From: JAYQKL01 sp965243245
GTDB taxonomy: Bacteria > Pseudomonadota > Alphaproteobacteria > RS24
Reading direction: 5' to 3'
DNA: 64,000 bases
Assembly: GCA_965243245.1 (NCBI GenBank)
Contig: OZ251536.1
Location: forward strand, 1,839,246 to 1,903,245
In this document: one piece after another, positions 29,405-44,400 of the stretch
How positions within the stretch are numbered: the stretch's first letter is position 1
How the letters are laid out: every line of letters starts with the position of its first letter
Position numbers and translations under genes: made by a program
Notes under the pieces: generated by a model
Told to the model about the DNA's origin: nothing
What the model saw: the letters and a program-made list of their open reading frames with translations, nothing else
Database searches by the model: none

Positions 29405-32400
29405 ATGTTTCACGATTATAAATTTTTTAAAAACGCATTTTGTAAAAACGAGTTTTGTAAAAGCGCACTGCTTAACAGCACGTCTTTTTCGCCGCTTAAC
29501 TATTGGCGCAAACTTCTAGATGTTGCTGAACAGCTGAATGTGAGCAAGCAAAGCAAGAAACGCGCAGTATTAACACAAGCTTCCATCACGCCACTGCTCG
29601 CCGCCTTGCTCGCCGCATGTGGCGGCGGCGGTGGCGGAAGTAATGTAACCACTCCAGATACAACCCCGGATACAACACCAGATACAATCCCAGACACACC
29701 CCCTACCCCCCTCGACTTCGACATTTATGTCTTAGATGGCGCAATTGAAGGCGCACGCATCTATGTCGATGAAAACAACAACGGACAAACCGATAATAAC
29801 GACACCCTCATTGGCACAACAGATGAAACCGGATATATTCGCGTCAATGCTGAACATGCGGGCCGAACTTTTTTAAGTGACGTGGGCGGCGCCTTTGATT
29901 TGTTCACAGGTGAGAGGTTGCCTAGCGGTATCCCCTACAAGGTTGTGGCTGCTGAAACAGGTGGCTCTGATGTCGTCCTTTCGCCAATCTCGACAATAGT
30001 CCAAGCGCTGAGGGAAAATAACCCCGCGCTCACCGATACCGATATTCTGGAACTGATTTTCGGCGCGGGGACTCAAATTGAAATCGGCGATTTAAGTAAT
30101 CCTGACAATTTTATTTTGCCGCTCAATGCAGGCTCAGAGGCAATCGCCGAACAAATCGCATCAACCAGCATCCGATTGCAAGTGCTTATCGAGCAGGCGG
30201 TCGGTAATCTGGATACTGTCGTAACCGCAGTTACCAATGGCGGTTTTGTCGTCACTGATGATTTAACCCCGGCTTCTCAGCGCGTGGCAACCGCACGCAT
30301 TGTTGAGGCGCGCGAGCGGGCAAATGGTGAACCCGTCGCTAATATTTTTACCACGGCTTCACGCGACCTTGAGCTGGACGAAGGTAGTACACTCACTCTT
30401 GATGCCGATGTCTGGGGTTTCCGTGATCCGGCTGGCAATGCAGATGGTGATAGTGCATTTACACGTCTTGATATTGTTTCGATTACGGATGGAAACACGT
30501 CTGTTGTGCGCGGTGTGCTTGTGGATGGTAATGGCACAGAATATGGTGCGTTGGCTGAAATTCCAGCCGACCATCTCGCAAACCTAGTCTTCCGCCCCGC
30601 GACTGATTATTCAGGGCGCGTAAGGATTATCTTTAGAGTGTTTGATGGCGTCACTCTCTCCGATGAGGAAACCCTCGAAATTACGGTTAACCCTGTTGAT
30701 GATAATGCGCCGGTGTTTACGTCTAGTGCGACGGCGTCGGTTAATGAGAATATTACGGCCAATGATGATGGTGATACCCAAGGCAGTGCGGCGACTATCT
30801 ATACAGCTATTGCCGCCCCCGATGATGCAGGCGATACGGTTAGCTATAGCCTGACGTCGGCTAATGATGGTGACTCGTTTGGGATTAATGCGTCAACGGG
30901 AGATGTTTGGTTCCGCGCCGCGCCCGACCATGAGAACAAATCGAGTTATAGCTTCACGGTGGTGGCTTCTGTTACGGCGGATGGGGTGACGCACAGCGCG
31001 TCGCAGATAATTACTTTGAGCGTTACTGATTTGAATGATAATGCGCCGGTGTTTACGTCTAGTGCGACGGCATCGGTTAATGAGAATATTACGGCCAATG
31101 ATGATGGTGATACCCAAGGCAGTGCGGCGACTATTTATACAGCTATTGCCGCCCCCGATGATGCAGGCGATACGGTTAGCTATAGCCTGACGTCAGCTAA
31201 TGATGGTGACTCGTTTGGGATTAATGCGTCAACGGGAGATGTTTGGTTCCGCGCCGCGCCCGACCATGAGAACAAATCGAGTTATAGCTTCACGGTGGTT
31301 GCTTCTGTTACGGCGGATGGGGTTACGCAAACAGCGACCCGTATTGTTACTTTGAGCGTTACTGATTTGAATGATAATCCGCCGGTGTTTACGTCTAGTG
31401 CGACGGCATCGGTTAATGAGAATATTGCGGCCAATGATGATGGTGATACGCAAGGCAATGCGGCGACTATCTATACGGCTATTGCCGCCCCTGATGATGC
31501 AGGTGATACGGTTATCTATAGTTTGACGTCGGCTAATGATGGGGACTCGTTTGGGATTAACGCATCAACGGGCACTGTTTGGTTGCGTGCCACGCCTGAT
31601 TTTGAAACCAAATCGAGTTATAGCTTCACGGTGGTTGCTTCTGTTACGGCAGATGGGGTGACGCAAACAGCGACCCGCATTGTTACTTTGAGCATTACTG
31701 ATTTGAATGATAATGCGCCGGTGTTTACGTCTAGTGCGACGGCATCGGTTAATGAGAATATTGCGGCCAATGATGATGGTGATACCCAAGGCAGTGCGAT
31801 GACTGTTTATGAAGCCCGTGCGGAGTCTGCTTCGGGTGGAAATGTTACTTATAGTCTGGCAACTACAGATGATGGGAACTCTTTCGGGATTAACGCAGAT
31901 GGCGATATCTGGTTCCGCGCCTCGCCCGACCATGAGAACAAATCGAGTTATAGCTTCACGGTGGTTGCTTCTGTTATGGTGAACGGTGAACCTCTGACAA
32001 CAGAGCAGGCGGTTACGCTCACCCTTACTGATTTGAATGATAATGCGCCGGTGTTTACGTCTAGTGCGACGGCATCGGTTAATGAGAATATTGCGGTCAA
32101 TGATGATGGTGATACCCAAGGCAGTGCGGCGACTATTTATACAGCTATTGCCGCCCCCGATGATGCAGGCGATACGGTTAGCTATAGCCTGACGTCGGCT
32201 AATGATGGTGACTCGTTTGGGATTAATGCGTCAACGGGTACTGTTTGGTTCCGCGCCGCGCCCGACCATGAGAACAAATCGAGTTATAGCTTCACGGTGG
32301 TTGCTTCTGTTACGGCGGATGGGGTTACGCAAACCGCGACCCGTATTGTTACTTTGAGCGTTACTGATTTGAATGATAATGCGCCGGTGTTTACGTCTAG

Positions 32401-35400
32401 TGCGACGGCATCGGTTAATGAGAATATTGCGGCCAATGATGATGGTGATACCCAAGGCAGTGCGGCGACTATTTATACAGCTATTGCCGCCCCCGATGAT
32501 GCAGGCGATACGGTTAGCTATAGCCTGACGTCAGCTAATGATGGGGACTCGTTTGGGATTAACGCGTCAACGGGCACTGTTTGGTTCCGCGCCGCGCCCG
32601 ACCATGAGAACAAATCGAGTTATAGCTTCACGGTGGTTGCTTCTGTTACGGCGGATGGGGTGACGCAAACCGCGACCCGCATTGTTACTTTGAGCGTTAC
32701 TGATTTGAATGATAATGCGCCGGTGTTTACGTCTAGTGCGACGGCATCGGTTAATGAGAATATTGCGGCCAATGATGATGGTGATACCCAAGGCAGTGCG
32801 GCGACTATTTATACAGCTATTGCCGCCCCCGATGATGCAGGCGATACGGTTAGCTATAGCCTGACGTCAGCTAATGATGGGGACTCGTTTGGGATTAATG
32901 CGTCAACGGGTACTGTTTGGTTCCGCGCCGCGCCCGACCATGAGAACAAATCGAGTTATAGCTTCACGGTGGTTGCTTCTGTTACGGCAGATGGGGTTAC
33001 GCAAACCGCGACCCGCATTGTTACTTTGAGCGTTACTGATTTGAATGATAATGCGCCGGTGTTTACGTCTAGTGCGACGGCATCGGTTAATGAGAATATT
33101 GCGGCCAATGATGATGGTGATACCCAAGGCAGTGCGGCGACTATTTATACGGCTATTGCCGCCCCCGATGATGCAGGCGATACGGTTAGCTATAGCCTGA
33201 CGTCGGCTAATGATGGTGACTCGTTTGGGATTAATGCGTCAACGGGCACTGTTTGGTTGCGTGTCGCGCCCGACCATGAGAACAAATCGAGTTATAGCTT
33301 CACGGTGGTTGCTTCTGTTACGGCAGATGGGGTGACGCAAACAGCGACCCGCATTGTTACTTTGAGCGTTACTGATTTGAATGATAATGCGCCGGTGTTT
33401 ACGTCTAGTGCGACGGCATCGGTTAATGAGAATGTTGCGGTCAATGATGATGGTGATACCCAAGGCAGTGCGGCGACTATCTATACGGCTATTGCCGCCC
33501 CCGATGATGCAGGCGATACGGTTATCTATAGCCTGACGTCAGCTAATGATGGTGACTCGTTTGGGATTAATGCGTCAACGGGCACTGTTTGGTTGCGTGT
33601 CGCGCCTGATTTTGAAACCAAATCGAGTTATAGCTTCACGGTGGTTGCTTCTGTTACGGCGGATGGGGTGACGCAAACAGCGACCCGCATTGTTACTTTG
33701 AGCGTTACTGATTTGAATGATAATGCGCCGGTGTTTACGTCTAGTGCGACGGCATCGGTTAATGAGAATATTACGGCCAATGATGATGGTGATACCCAAG
33801 GCAGTGCGGCGACTATTTATACAGCTATTGCCGCCCCTGATGATGCAGGCGATACGGTTAGCTATAGCCTGACGTCGGCTAATGATGGTGACTCGTTTGG
33901 GATTAACGCGTCAACGGGCACTGTTTGGTTCCGCGCCGCGCCCGACCATGAGAACAAATCGAGTTATAGCTTCACGGTGGTTGCTTCTGTTACGGCGGAT
34001 GGGCTGACGCACAGCGCGTCGCAGATAATTACGCTGAGCGTTACTGATTTGAATGATAATGCGCCGGTGTTTACGTCTAGTGCGACGGCATCGGTTAATG
34101 AGAATATTGCGGCCAATGATGATGGTGATACCCAAGGCAGTGCGGCGACTATTTATACAGCTATTGCCGCCCCCGATGATGCAGGCGATACGGTTAGCTA
34201 TAGCCTGACGTCGGCTAATGATGGTGACTCGTTTGGGATTAATGCGTCAACGGGCACTGTTTGGTTCCGCGCCGCGCCCGACCATGAGAACAAATCGAGT
34301 TATAGCTTCACGGTGGTTGCTTCTGTTACGGCGGATGGGGTTACGCACAGCGCGTCGCAGATAATTACTTTGAGCGTTACTGATTTGAATGATAATGCGC
34401 CGGTGTTTACGTCTAGTGCGACGGCATCGGTTAATGAGAATATTGCGGCCAATGATGATGGTGATACCCAAGGCAGTGCGGCGACTATTTATACAGCTAT
34501 TGCCGCCCCTGATGATGCAGGCGATACGGTTAGCTATAGCCTGACGTCGGCTAATGATGGTGACTCTTTTGGGATTAATGCGTCAACGGGCATTGTTTGG
34601 TTCCGCGCCGCGCCCGACCATGAGAACAAATCGAGTTATAGCTTCACGGTGGTTGCTTCTGTTACGGCGGATGGGGTGACGCACAGCGCGTCGCAGATAA
34701 TTACGCTGAGCGTTACTGATTTGAATGATAATGCGCCGGTGTTTACGTCTAGTGCGACGGCGTCGGTTAATGAGAATATTGCGGCCAATGATGATGGTGA
34801 TACCCAAGGCAGTGCGGCGACTATTTATACAGCTATTGCCGCCCCCGATGATGCAGGCGATACGGTTAGCTATAGCCTGACGTCGGCTAATGATGGTGAC
34901 TCGTTTGGGATTAATGCGTCAACGGGCACTGTTTGGTTCCGCGCCGCGCCCGACCATGAGAACAAAACGAGTTATAGCTTCACGGTGGTTGCTTCTGTTA
35001 CGGCGGATGGGGTGACGCAAACAGCGACCCGTATTGTTACTTTGAGCGTTACTGATTTGAATGATAATGCGCCGGTGTTTACGTCTAGTGCGACGGCATC
35101 GGTTAATGAGAATGTTGCGGTCAATGATGATGGTGATACGCAAGGCAGTGCGGCGACTATTTATACAGCTATTGCCGCCCCCGATGATGCAGGCGATACG
35201 GTTAGCTATAGCCTGACGTCGGCTAATGATGGTGACTCGTTTGGGATTAATGCGTCAACGGGCACTGTTTGGTTGCGTGTCGCGCCTGATTTTGAAACCA
35301 AATCGAGTTATAGCTTCACGGTGGTTGCTTCTGTTACGGCAGATGGGGTTACGCAAACAGCGACCCGCATTGTTACTTTGAGCGTTACTGATTTGAATGA

Positions 35401-38400
35401 TAATGCGCCGGTGTTTACGTCTAGTGCGACGGCATCGGTTAATGAGAATATTGCGGCCAATGATGATGGTGATACGCAAGGCAGTGCGGCGACTATCTAT
35501 ACGGCTATTGCCGCCCCCGATGATGCAGGTGATACGGTTAGCTATAGCCTGACGTCGGCTAATGATGGTGACTCGTTTGGGATTAACGCGTCAACGGGAG
35601 ATGTTTGGTTGCGTAGCCCGCCCGACCATGAGAACAAATCGAGTTATAGCTTCACGGTGGTTGCTTCTGTTACGGCGGATGGGGTGACGCACAGCGCGTC
35701 GCAGATAATTACGCTGAGCGTTACTGATTTGAATGATAATGCGCCGGTGTTTACGTCTAGTGCGACGGCATCGGTTAATGAGAATATTGCGGCCAATGAT
35801 GATGGTGATACCCAAGGCAGTGCGGCGACTATTTATACAGCTATTGCCGCCCCCGATGATGCAGGCGATACGGTTAGCTATAGTCTGCGTAGAGGAGGTG
35901 AAGGTAATGTTGATGGGGACTCGTTTGGGATTAATGCGTCAACGGGTACTGTTTGGTTCCGCGCCGCGCCCGACCATGAGAACAAATCGAGTTATAGCTT
36001 CACGGTGGTTGCTTCTGTTACGGCAGATGGGGTTACGCAAACCGCGTCGCAGATAATTACTTTGAGCGTTACTGATTTGAATGATAATGCGCCGGTGTTT
36101 ACGTCTAGTGCGACGGCATCGGTTAATGAGAATATTGCGGCCAATGATGATGGTGATACCCAAGGCAGTGCGGCGACTATTTATACGGCTATTGCCGCCC
36201 CCGATGATGCAGGTGATACGGTTAGCTATAGCCTGACGTCGGCTAATGATGGGGACTCGTTTGGGGTTAATGCGTCAACGGGCACTGTTTGGTTCCGCGC
36301 CGCGCCCGACCATGAGAACAAATCGAGTTATAGCTTCACGGTGGTTGCTTCTGTTACGGCGGATGGGGTGACGCAAACAGCGACCCGCATTGTTACTTTG
36401 AGCGTTACTGATTTGAATGATAATGCGCCGGTGATTGACAGGACTAATGTTGAGACCGAGTTCAATGTTCGTGAGAGGATAAATATAAGCAATAATCTCA
36501 TAGATATTAATGCAACCGATGCGGATGGCGATACGCTGAGCTATAGCTTGGAGGGCACGGATGCGGATGATTTCAATATTGATGAGGATGGCGTTGTTAC
36601 ATGGAATGCAAGGCGAAATTTTGAAGCTCCAACTGATAGTGATACTAATAATATCTATAATGTGACGGTTGTGGTGACCGATGGTGATGTTGGTGGTGAT
36701 GGTCTAGAGGATGAAATTGATTTAACGATTACGGTCACGGATTATAATGAAGCGCCGATTCTGACGCTTAATGGGAGCGGCGAGATTGCTGAAAATACGA
36801 CGGGACCAACGAGTGCGGATACGGATACGGGGATTACCATCACTGTGTACGATGATGATGGTGATGCGTTTGTTGAGGATAGTTTCATTGTCTTTAAAGG
36901 CACAAGCGGGACGGATACTGACGATCGTTTTAAGGTGGTTGCTGGTGATGATGATGATGATGATAATGATTTCAAGCTTGTTTTAGTGTCGGGTAGCGAG
37001 ATTGATTTTGAAACTGAGACTTCTCCTATTGTGCTTCGTGTGCGCGTGTCCGATGATGACGGCAGAAATAGTGACGATCCTGAGGTAGAGGTTACTGTCA
37101 TCAATGTGAATGAAGCGCCGAAGATTGACAGGACTGATGTTGAGACCGTATTCAGCATTGATGAGACCAGAGTGGGAAGTAATGTCACAGCTGCAGATGT
37201 CATAGATATTGATGCTTCGGATGTGGATGCTGGCGATACGCTGAGCTATAGCTTAAGTGGCGATGATGCGGGTGATTTCAATATTGATGGGGATGGCGTT
37301 GTTAGATGGGCGCAGACGCCAGATTTTGAAACCCCAACTGATGATGATGAGGATAATATCTATAATGTGACGGTTGTGGTGGCCGATGCTGATGGTCTAG
37401 AGGATGAAATTGATTTAACGATTACGGTCAATAATCTGAGCGAATATGGCCCCACCAGTGGCGTCTTTGTGGATGGCAATTTGAGGACTGTGGACACTGT
37501 CATCACGATTGCTGAAAACGCGGACCACGAAACGGATACGGGGGTTATCATCCTTGGGCACGATCGGGATGATGAAGATGTTTTGACCGGTTCTGTCGAA
37601 GAAGTCGGGGCTACTTCGACGCGTTTTGGCGTGGTTAATGAGGGTGAGGATATTAGTGGTAATACTGTTTTCAAACTGGTTTTACTGGAGGGTGCCGTCC
37701 TTGATTATGAAACCGAGAAGGTGATTGTGCTTACTCTGCGCATTGCTGACGGGGGGGGTCATTCGGAGCCGTCTATCACCCTTAATGTCACGGATGTGAA
37801 CGAAGCACCGACACTGGATGAGCAACCGACGCTAGCAGATACAATCAGTGATGTGGATTTCATCATTTTGCATGGGATAAAATTTACGGCCAAAACTGGA
37901 CAAACGCCTTCTGGGATAAAGTTTGCAGAAGTTACTTCTGGTCAGGATGTGAATGTGAATGTGTCAGTGGATAGCAGTGATAACACTGATAAATTTGAAT
38001 ATCTTGATACTTATAATCCGTTCACGCGTGAGGATATTATCGCTGACTATAACGCCAGTGAAGATGCTCGCTATACGGCGACATTACTTGATGGATATTT
38101 AGGCTCTCAAATTCTTCTTACCAGCCAACTTCAAGAAAATGGCGGCACGTTCTTCAATGATGCTACTGACCTATCGGTTCTTGAGGGCGACGTGGGTGTT
38201 TCTGCCCGTGGTAGGCTTGTTTTTGATGATGAGGATGAGGGTGACACAGTGGTCACGCTGAAAGTCTTTGTTGGTAATGAGGACGCCACTATTGGCAATA
38301 TAACAGACGAGATTGGGCATGATGCTAATGACAATACGATTGTAATGATTAATGGTGACGCTCGTAATTCCGATGGCACGGCCTATGGTAATTTCGTCTT

Positions 38401-41400
38401 CACGCGGGCGGCTGATGGCACGGTGAGTTGGACTTATGCACTGGATGATGGTGCCGTAGAGGGGCTTGGGGAGGGTGATACGGCAACCGATAGCGTTTGG
38501 GTGCGGGTTCAAGATGATGATGCGAACAGCCCTGTTCGTCAAATCACGGTTACGATTACAGGCACTAATGATGCGCCGGTAGTGAATACGGGGCATGACG
38601 ATTATAGTGTTACGGCGACCGTTAGAGAAGACACACCTATTTTAATTAATGCCCATCCAGATTTTGAATTCGTTGCTACGGTTACTTCGGGAGAATTTAT
38701 CGCAACAGATTCAGATGGTAATGACACGGTGCTTAGCTATAGCGTTCCAGTAGACGGGCAAGGGATGTATGGCACGCTGACACTCGACACGGCGGGCGGC
38801 ACAGACGGGAAGTGGACCTATGTGCTCGATAACACCAACACAGTCGTTAATAATTTAGTCAGCGACGGCGCGAGCTTGACCGATACGATTATCATCCGTG
38901 CAACCGATAGCGATGGCGAATATGTTGAGCAGGCTGTAACCATCACGATTACGGGTCGAACGGATGTGCTTGGGAGTTCATTTGTAGACGGCACGGCCGA
39001 TGACCCGCTTGGGGATGATGAAGCGACATTCTCGCAAACTGTTCAGGGTGGTAATTCGGATGATTTCCTTCAAGCTGGGACGGCGGGCGATGTTCTGATT
39101 GGTGGTTATGGGGATGATGTGATTACGGCCGGCGCGCTCGACGCCGATGGCGCCGGAGTCGCTACGGATTATATTGTTTACCGCTTTGCGAGTGATGATG
39201 CGGGTCTTCGCGCTGATGATGGCGGCGACACGATTAACAATTTTAGTCTTAATGCCCCTATTGATAAATTGGTGTTTGTTGATACCGATGATACCCCGCT
39301 TGAAAGCTTTGCTGAGTTGCTTGAGCTTGGTAAGCGTAAGGATGCTGATGATAATGATCTGACGCCGCAACTGACTCTGCGCGTCCTTGTGAGTAACAAT
39401 AAGTACACAGGTCTTGTATTTGAGTTTATGAATGCCTCAAAAGATGATGGGCCAGATGGTTCAGGCGATGCTTCTGGTACTAGTCTAACGCTTAATTTTT
39501 CTTTTTCTCTCGGCGTAAGTTCTTTAAGGAATATTTTCGGAAACGACGGTATTGATGCGGATAATAATACGGTGACGGATGCAGGGCTTGACAGGTTCAT
39601 ATTTTCTTCCCGCCATAGTTTCGAGGTGCGCTCATTGGCCAATGTTGGCTTGTCGATATTTGACACTTCGATATTTACCTCTGGCACGGTGGCTGAGGCG
39701 GATGAGAATATTGCGGCCAATGATGATGGTGATACCCAAGGCAGTGCGGCGACTATTTATACAGCTATTGCCGCCCCCGATGATGCAGGTGATACGGTTA
39801 GCTATAGCCTGACGTCGGCTAATGATGGTGACTCGTTTGGGATTAATGCGTCAACGGGCGTTGTTTGGCTACGTGTCTCGCCTGATTTTGAAACCCAATC
39901 GAGTTATGTTTTCACGGTGGTTGCAACTGCTACGGATACTACGGGTACTACGGATGTTGTCACCCAGACAGAAGAGCGCACGGTTACTTTGAGCGTCAAT
40001 GATCTGAATGATGCGCCCGTGATTGGCACGACTAGCGACGACGCTATAGAGGTTGCTGAGAACACAACTGCTGATATTGTAACGATTGCGGCCACCGATG
40101 CGGATGACGATACGCTGACCTATAGCTTGGTTGATGGCGATGATGCGGATGCGGATGCGGCTTTGTTCCAGATTAGTGATACAGGCGTTGTTACATGGAA
40201 GGTCGCGCCAGATTTTGAAAACCCAACTGATGCTGATGATGATGGTGATGGTGACCCTGAGAACACATATAATGTGACGGTTGCGGTGAGTGATGGTCTT
40301 GCAAGCGATACGATTGATCTAACGATTACTGTCACGGATGTGAATGAAGCGCCAACACTCACGCTTAGCGATATTGATGTGGCGGTTCGTGAGAGCGGCG
40401 AGGCGGTGGTTGCTGACCTTGACGCTAATGGTGTACTTACCTTTGGTGATGCGGATGAGGGTGATACATTACTCAATCTGATAGTCTTTGTTGGCAATAC
40501 GGACGCGACTATCGCCAATATAACCGAAGAGATTGAAGCGGGTACGCCTAGAACGATTGCTGGTATGGGCGTATCCGATGCGATCGCAGATGGCGTCTAT
40601 GGGAGCTTCACCTTAACGCGTTCTGCGGATGACGGCTCGGTGACTTGGAACTACACGCTGAATGAGGATGCCGTGAACGCGCTTGGGGAGGGCGAGACGG
40701 CAACCGATAGTGTTTGGGTGCGGGTTAATGATGGCAATTTGGACAGCGAGGTTCGCCAAATTACGGTTACGATTACCGGCACCAATGATGCGCCGACTGT
40801 GTCGCTTAGCGATACGGATGATTTAGTGGTTAGCGATGCCGGGTCTGTTTATGGGAAGGTTATTGTCCATGGGATTGAATTTACCCCAAAACCCGGCACA
40901 AACCCTTCCGGTATTAAGTTTACGGAATCGAATAGTGGTGCCGGTGTGGACCTCTTTATACGTATGAGGTCTCAGTATGATGAGTTTTTTATTCTTGATA
41001 CTAGAACTGACTCTGAGCGTGTATATACGCGCGATTCTATTATTAATCAGTTTAATGTGGTGGAACCAAACATTACGCGTTATATGGCGGCATTGGAGGT
41101 GGATAACACGGGCAGTGTTACGATTTCCTTAGATGACCTCATAACTGGGGGGGATGGGTCTGGTTTTTTCGCCCAGCCAATTATTGAAACTGCCGGTGAC
41201 CTTGTTGCCAATGGTTCGCTTAATATTGGCGATGTTGATGGGGATGACACATTGACTTCTCTGGAAGTTTTTGTCGGCAATACTGACAATGATCCCGCCA
41301 ATATAGACGAAGAGATTGAGCATGATGCGAGTGCAGACACGATTGTGGATAATATTTCAGGTGATAATAACCATGGTACATTCACCTTCACGCGCGATGC

Positions 41401-44400
41401 AACGACAGGCGCGGTTAGTTGGGGGTACACGCTAGTCACGAACGCGCTTGGCGATGGTCAAACCGCAACCGATAGTGTTTGGGTGCGGGTTCAGGACGAT
41501 GATGATGCCAACAGCACTGTTGAAAAAATCACGGTTACGATTACGGGGGCGAATGATGCGCCGACCCTCACGCTTGACAATACTGACTTGTCGGTCACCG
41601 AAAGCGGTATTATTTTGCCTACGGCGACGGTGCCGTTGACTTTCCATGGGCTCGTCTTTACCGCCAACCCCGGCACAACGCCGACTGGGATTCAGTTTAG
41701 AACGAGCAGTAGTAACGGAACTTTTATAAAAGATGATATTGTTTATCTTGGTAAATCGAATACTGTCGGATTTACACGTGACTTTATTATCAAGAGATTT
41801 AATGTCGACACGCCGAATGAGACCGCATATACAGCGTCATTGGCTGTTCCTGGCACTGGCGGGGATAGGCTTGCCGCAAATACTCTCTTAGACGGGGGGG
41901 ATACTAATAATGGTGTCTATACTCTGACTGATTTTGCTGGTGATTTGAGTGCCAATGGCACGCTTGTCTTGGGTGATGTTGATTCTGATGACACATCGAC
42001 TTCTCTACAAGTTCTTGTCGGGAATACTGACAATGACACCGCCAATATAACAACCGAGATTGCGCATGATGCGAATGCAGATACGACTTTAATGATTGCT
42101 GGTGACGCCAGTAACTCAGATGACACGCCCTATGGTACATTCACCTTCACGCGCGATGCAACGACTGGCGCGGTTAGTTGGGCGTACACGCTCACGAACG
42201 CGCTTACTGCGGGTCAAACCGCAACCGATAGTGTTTGGGTGCGGGTTTTTGATGGTATTTCAAACAGCCTTGTTCGTCAAATTAGTGTGACGATTACCGG
42301 CACCGAAGAGCAGCCTGTTTTAAGTGCCACTCAAACGGAAACGACGATAGAAGACAGCACGACAACCATCACTGGCACTTTTACTTTCACCGATGCAGAT
42401 GCGGATGACACTGCCATTGGTGCGGGTGATCTTAGTATTCAGGCGAGGGCTACCACGGCTACGACCAATACGGCTGGCGATGTGCCGGTTACGGTTTTCA
42501 CCACGGGTACAGGCGATGATGCGCTTAACGCAGATGGCACGGCGATTAGGGGTGTTTATGGCACTTTATATTTGGGCGTTGATGGTCAGTGGCGTTATGA
42601 GTTGGATAATGCTGATGCGGACACGCAAAGCCTGAATGTGGGTAATGCTAATTCTGGTCAAGAAACCTTTGAAGTTCACTTGCTTGACTCTGATGGGGCG
42701 GCGAGTGAGATAAGGACAATCACGATTAATATTACCGGTGTCAATGATGCGCCGGTGATTGGCACCAATAGCGGTGATGACCACGCTGTCAATGTTGCTG
42801 AGAACACAACTGCTGATATTGTAACGATTGCGGCCACCGATGCGGATGGCGATACGCTGACCTATAGCTTGGTTGATGGCGATGATGCGGATGCGGATGC
42901 GAATTTGTTCCAGATTAGTGATACAGGCGTTGTTACATGGAAGGTCGCGCCAGATTTTGAAAACCCAACTGATGCTGATGATGATGGCGATGGTGACCCT
43001 GAGAACACATATAATGTGACGGTTGCGGTGACCGATGATGCGACTGTTCCTGCAAGCGATACAATTGATTTAACGATTACGGTCACCAATGTGAATGAAG
43101 CACCAACACTGACGTTGGTGAATACGGATGTGGCGGTTCGTGAGAGCGGGTTTGCTACGCCTGCGACATCGCTCACGATTGGTGGGTTGGTCTTTACCCT
43201 CAAAGATGGGCGCACCTCTGATGGGCTTCGGTTTGAAGTGGGCGGCTCTGGAGACCAAATAAATATATCAGGTGATGTTGTTACGCTTGGTTCGACGAAT
43301 ACACTTGGATTTCTGCGTAGCGATTTTATTACGACTGATAGTCAGGACCTATTTGACAACTATACGGTGACCTTGGCTAAGGCGGGCACTGGCGATGTAA
43401 GGGTTTTGGCGGAGACTTTCGTCAACGGCGGCGATGGCAACGGTATTATTCTGCCGACGACGTCGCTGGCTTTTGCGGGACTGGTCTTTACCCTCAAGGA
43501 TGGCGAGAGCCCGAATAGGATTCAGTTTAAAGCGAGCGAGGATGGCACGACTTCCATAACAAATGATATTGTTTATCTGGACAACACGAATATCAATGGA
43601 TTTACACGTAGCTTTATTATCAATCAATTTAATGTCGAGTATGCAGGTGAGACCAGTTATAGAGTGTCATTGGCGACTGGCGCGACAGGCGATTTCGCGC
43701 TCGCCGCAGGTCCTTTATTAAGGGGGACGGATGACAACGGTGTTTATCGGCCTGTGTTCTCTTTCCATGGGTTGGAATTCACGCTCAAAGATGGCGAGAC
43801 CTCTGAGGGGCTTCAGTTTAAAACGAGCGGCACTGGAGGCCAAATAAGTGTATCAGGTGATGTTGTTACGTTTGGCGGTGGTAATATCGATGGATTTAGG
43901 CCTGCCGATATTAGGGATGCATTTAATAATGCAAGCAATAGCAAGTATACGGTGAAACTGGGTACGGGTACGAATAACGCGAATAGGATTAAGTCAGATA
44001 CTTTCACAGACGGCGGCGATGGCGATGGTTTCTATCGACGGCCCGCACCGACGCCAGTTACGGGTGACTCTGATGCCAGTGGCACGCTTGTCTTGGGTGA
44101 TGTTGATTCTGATGACACATTGACTTCTCTACAAGTTTTTGTCGGGCGGGTGGACGAGACCATTGCCACTATAGGCCAAGATATTGCGGTTGCTGCTAGT
44201 GAGACTATTTTAGGTGATAACAGCTATGGTAATTTCACCTTCACCCGCGCGCTTGATGGCACAGTCTCTTGGAGCTATACGCTGAATGGACCTAACGCGG
44301 GCGCGGTGGCGGCAGGCGACACCGCAACCGATAGTGTTTGGGTGCGGGTTTATGATGGTGCTTTAAATAGCCATGTTCGTCAAATTAGTGTGACGATTAA

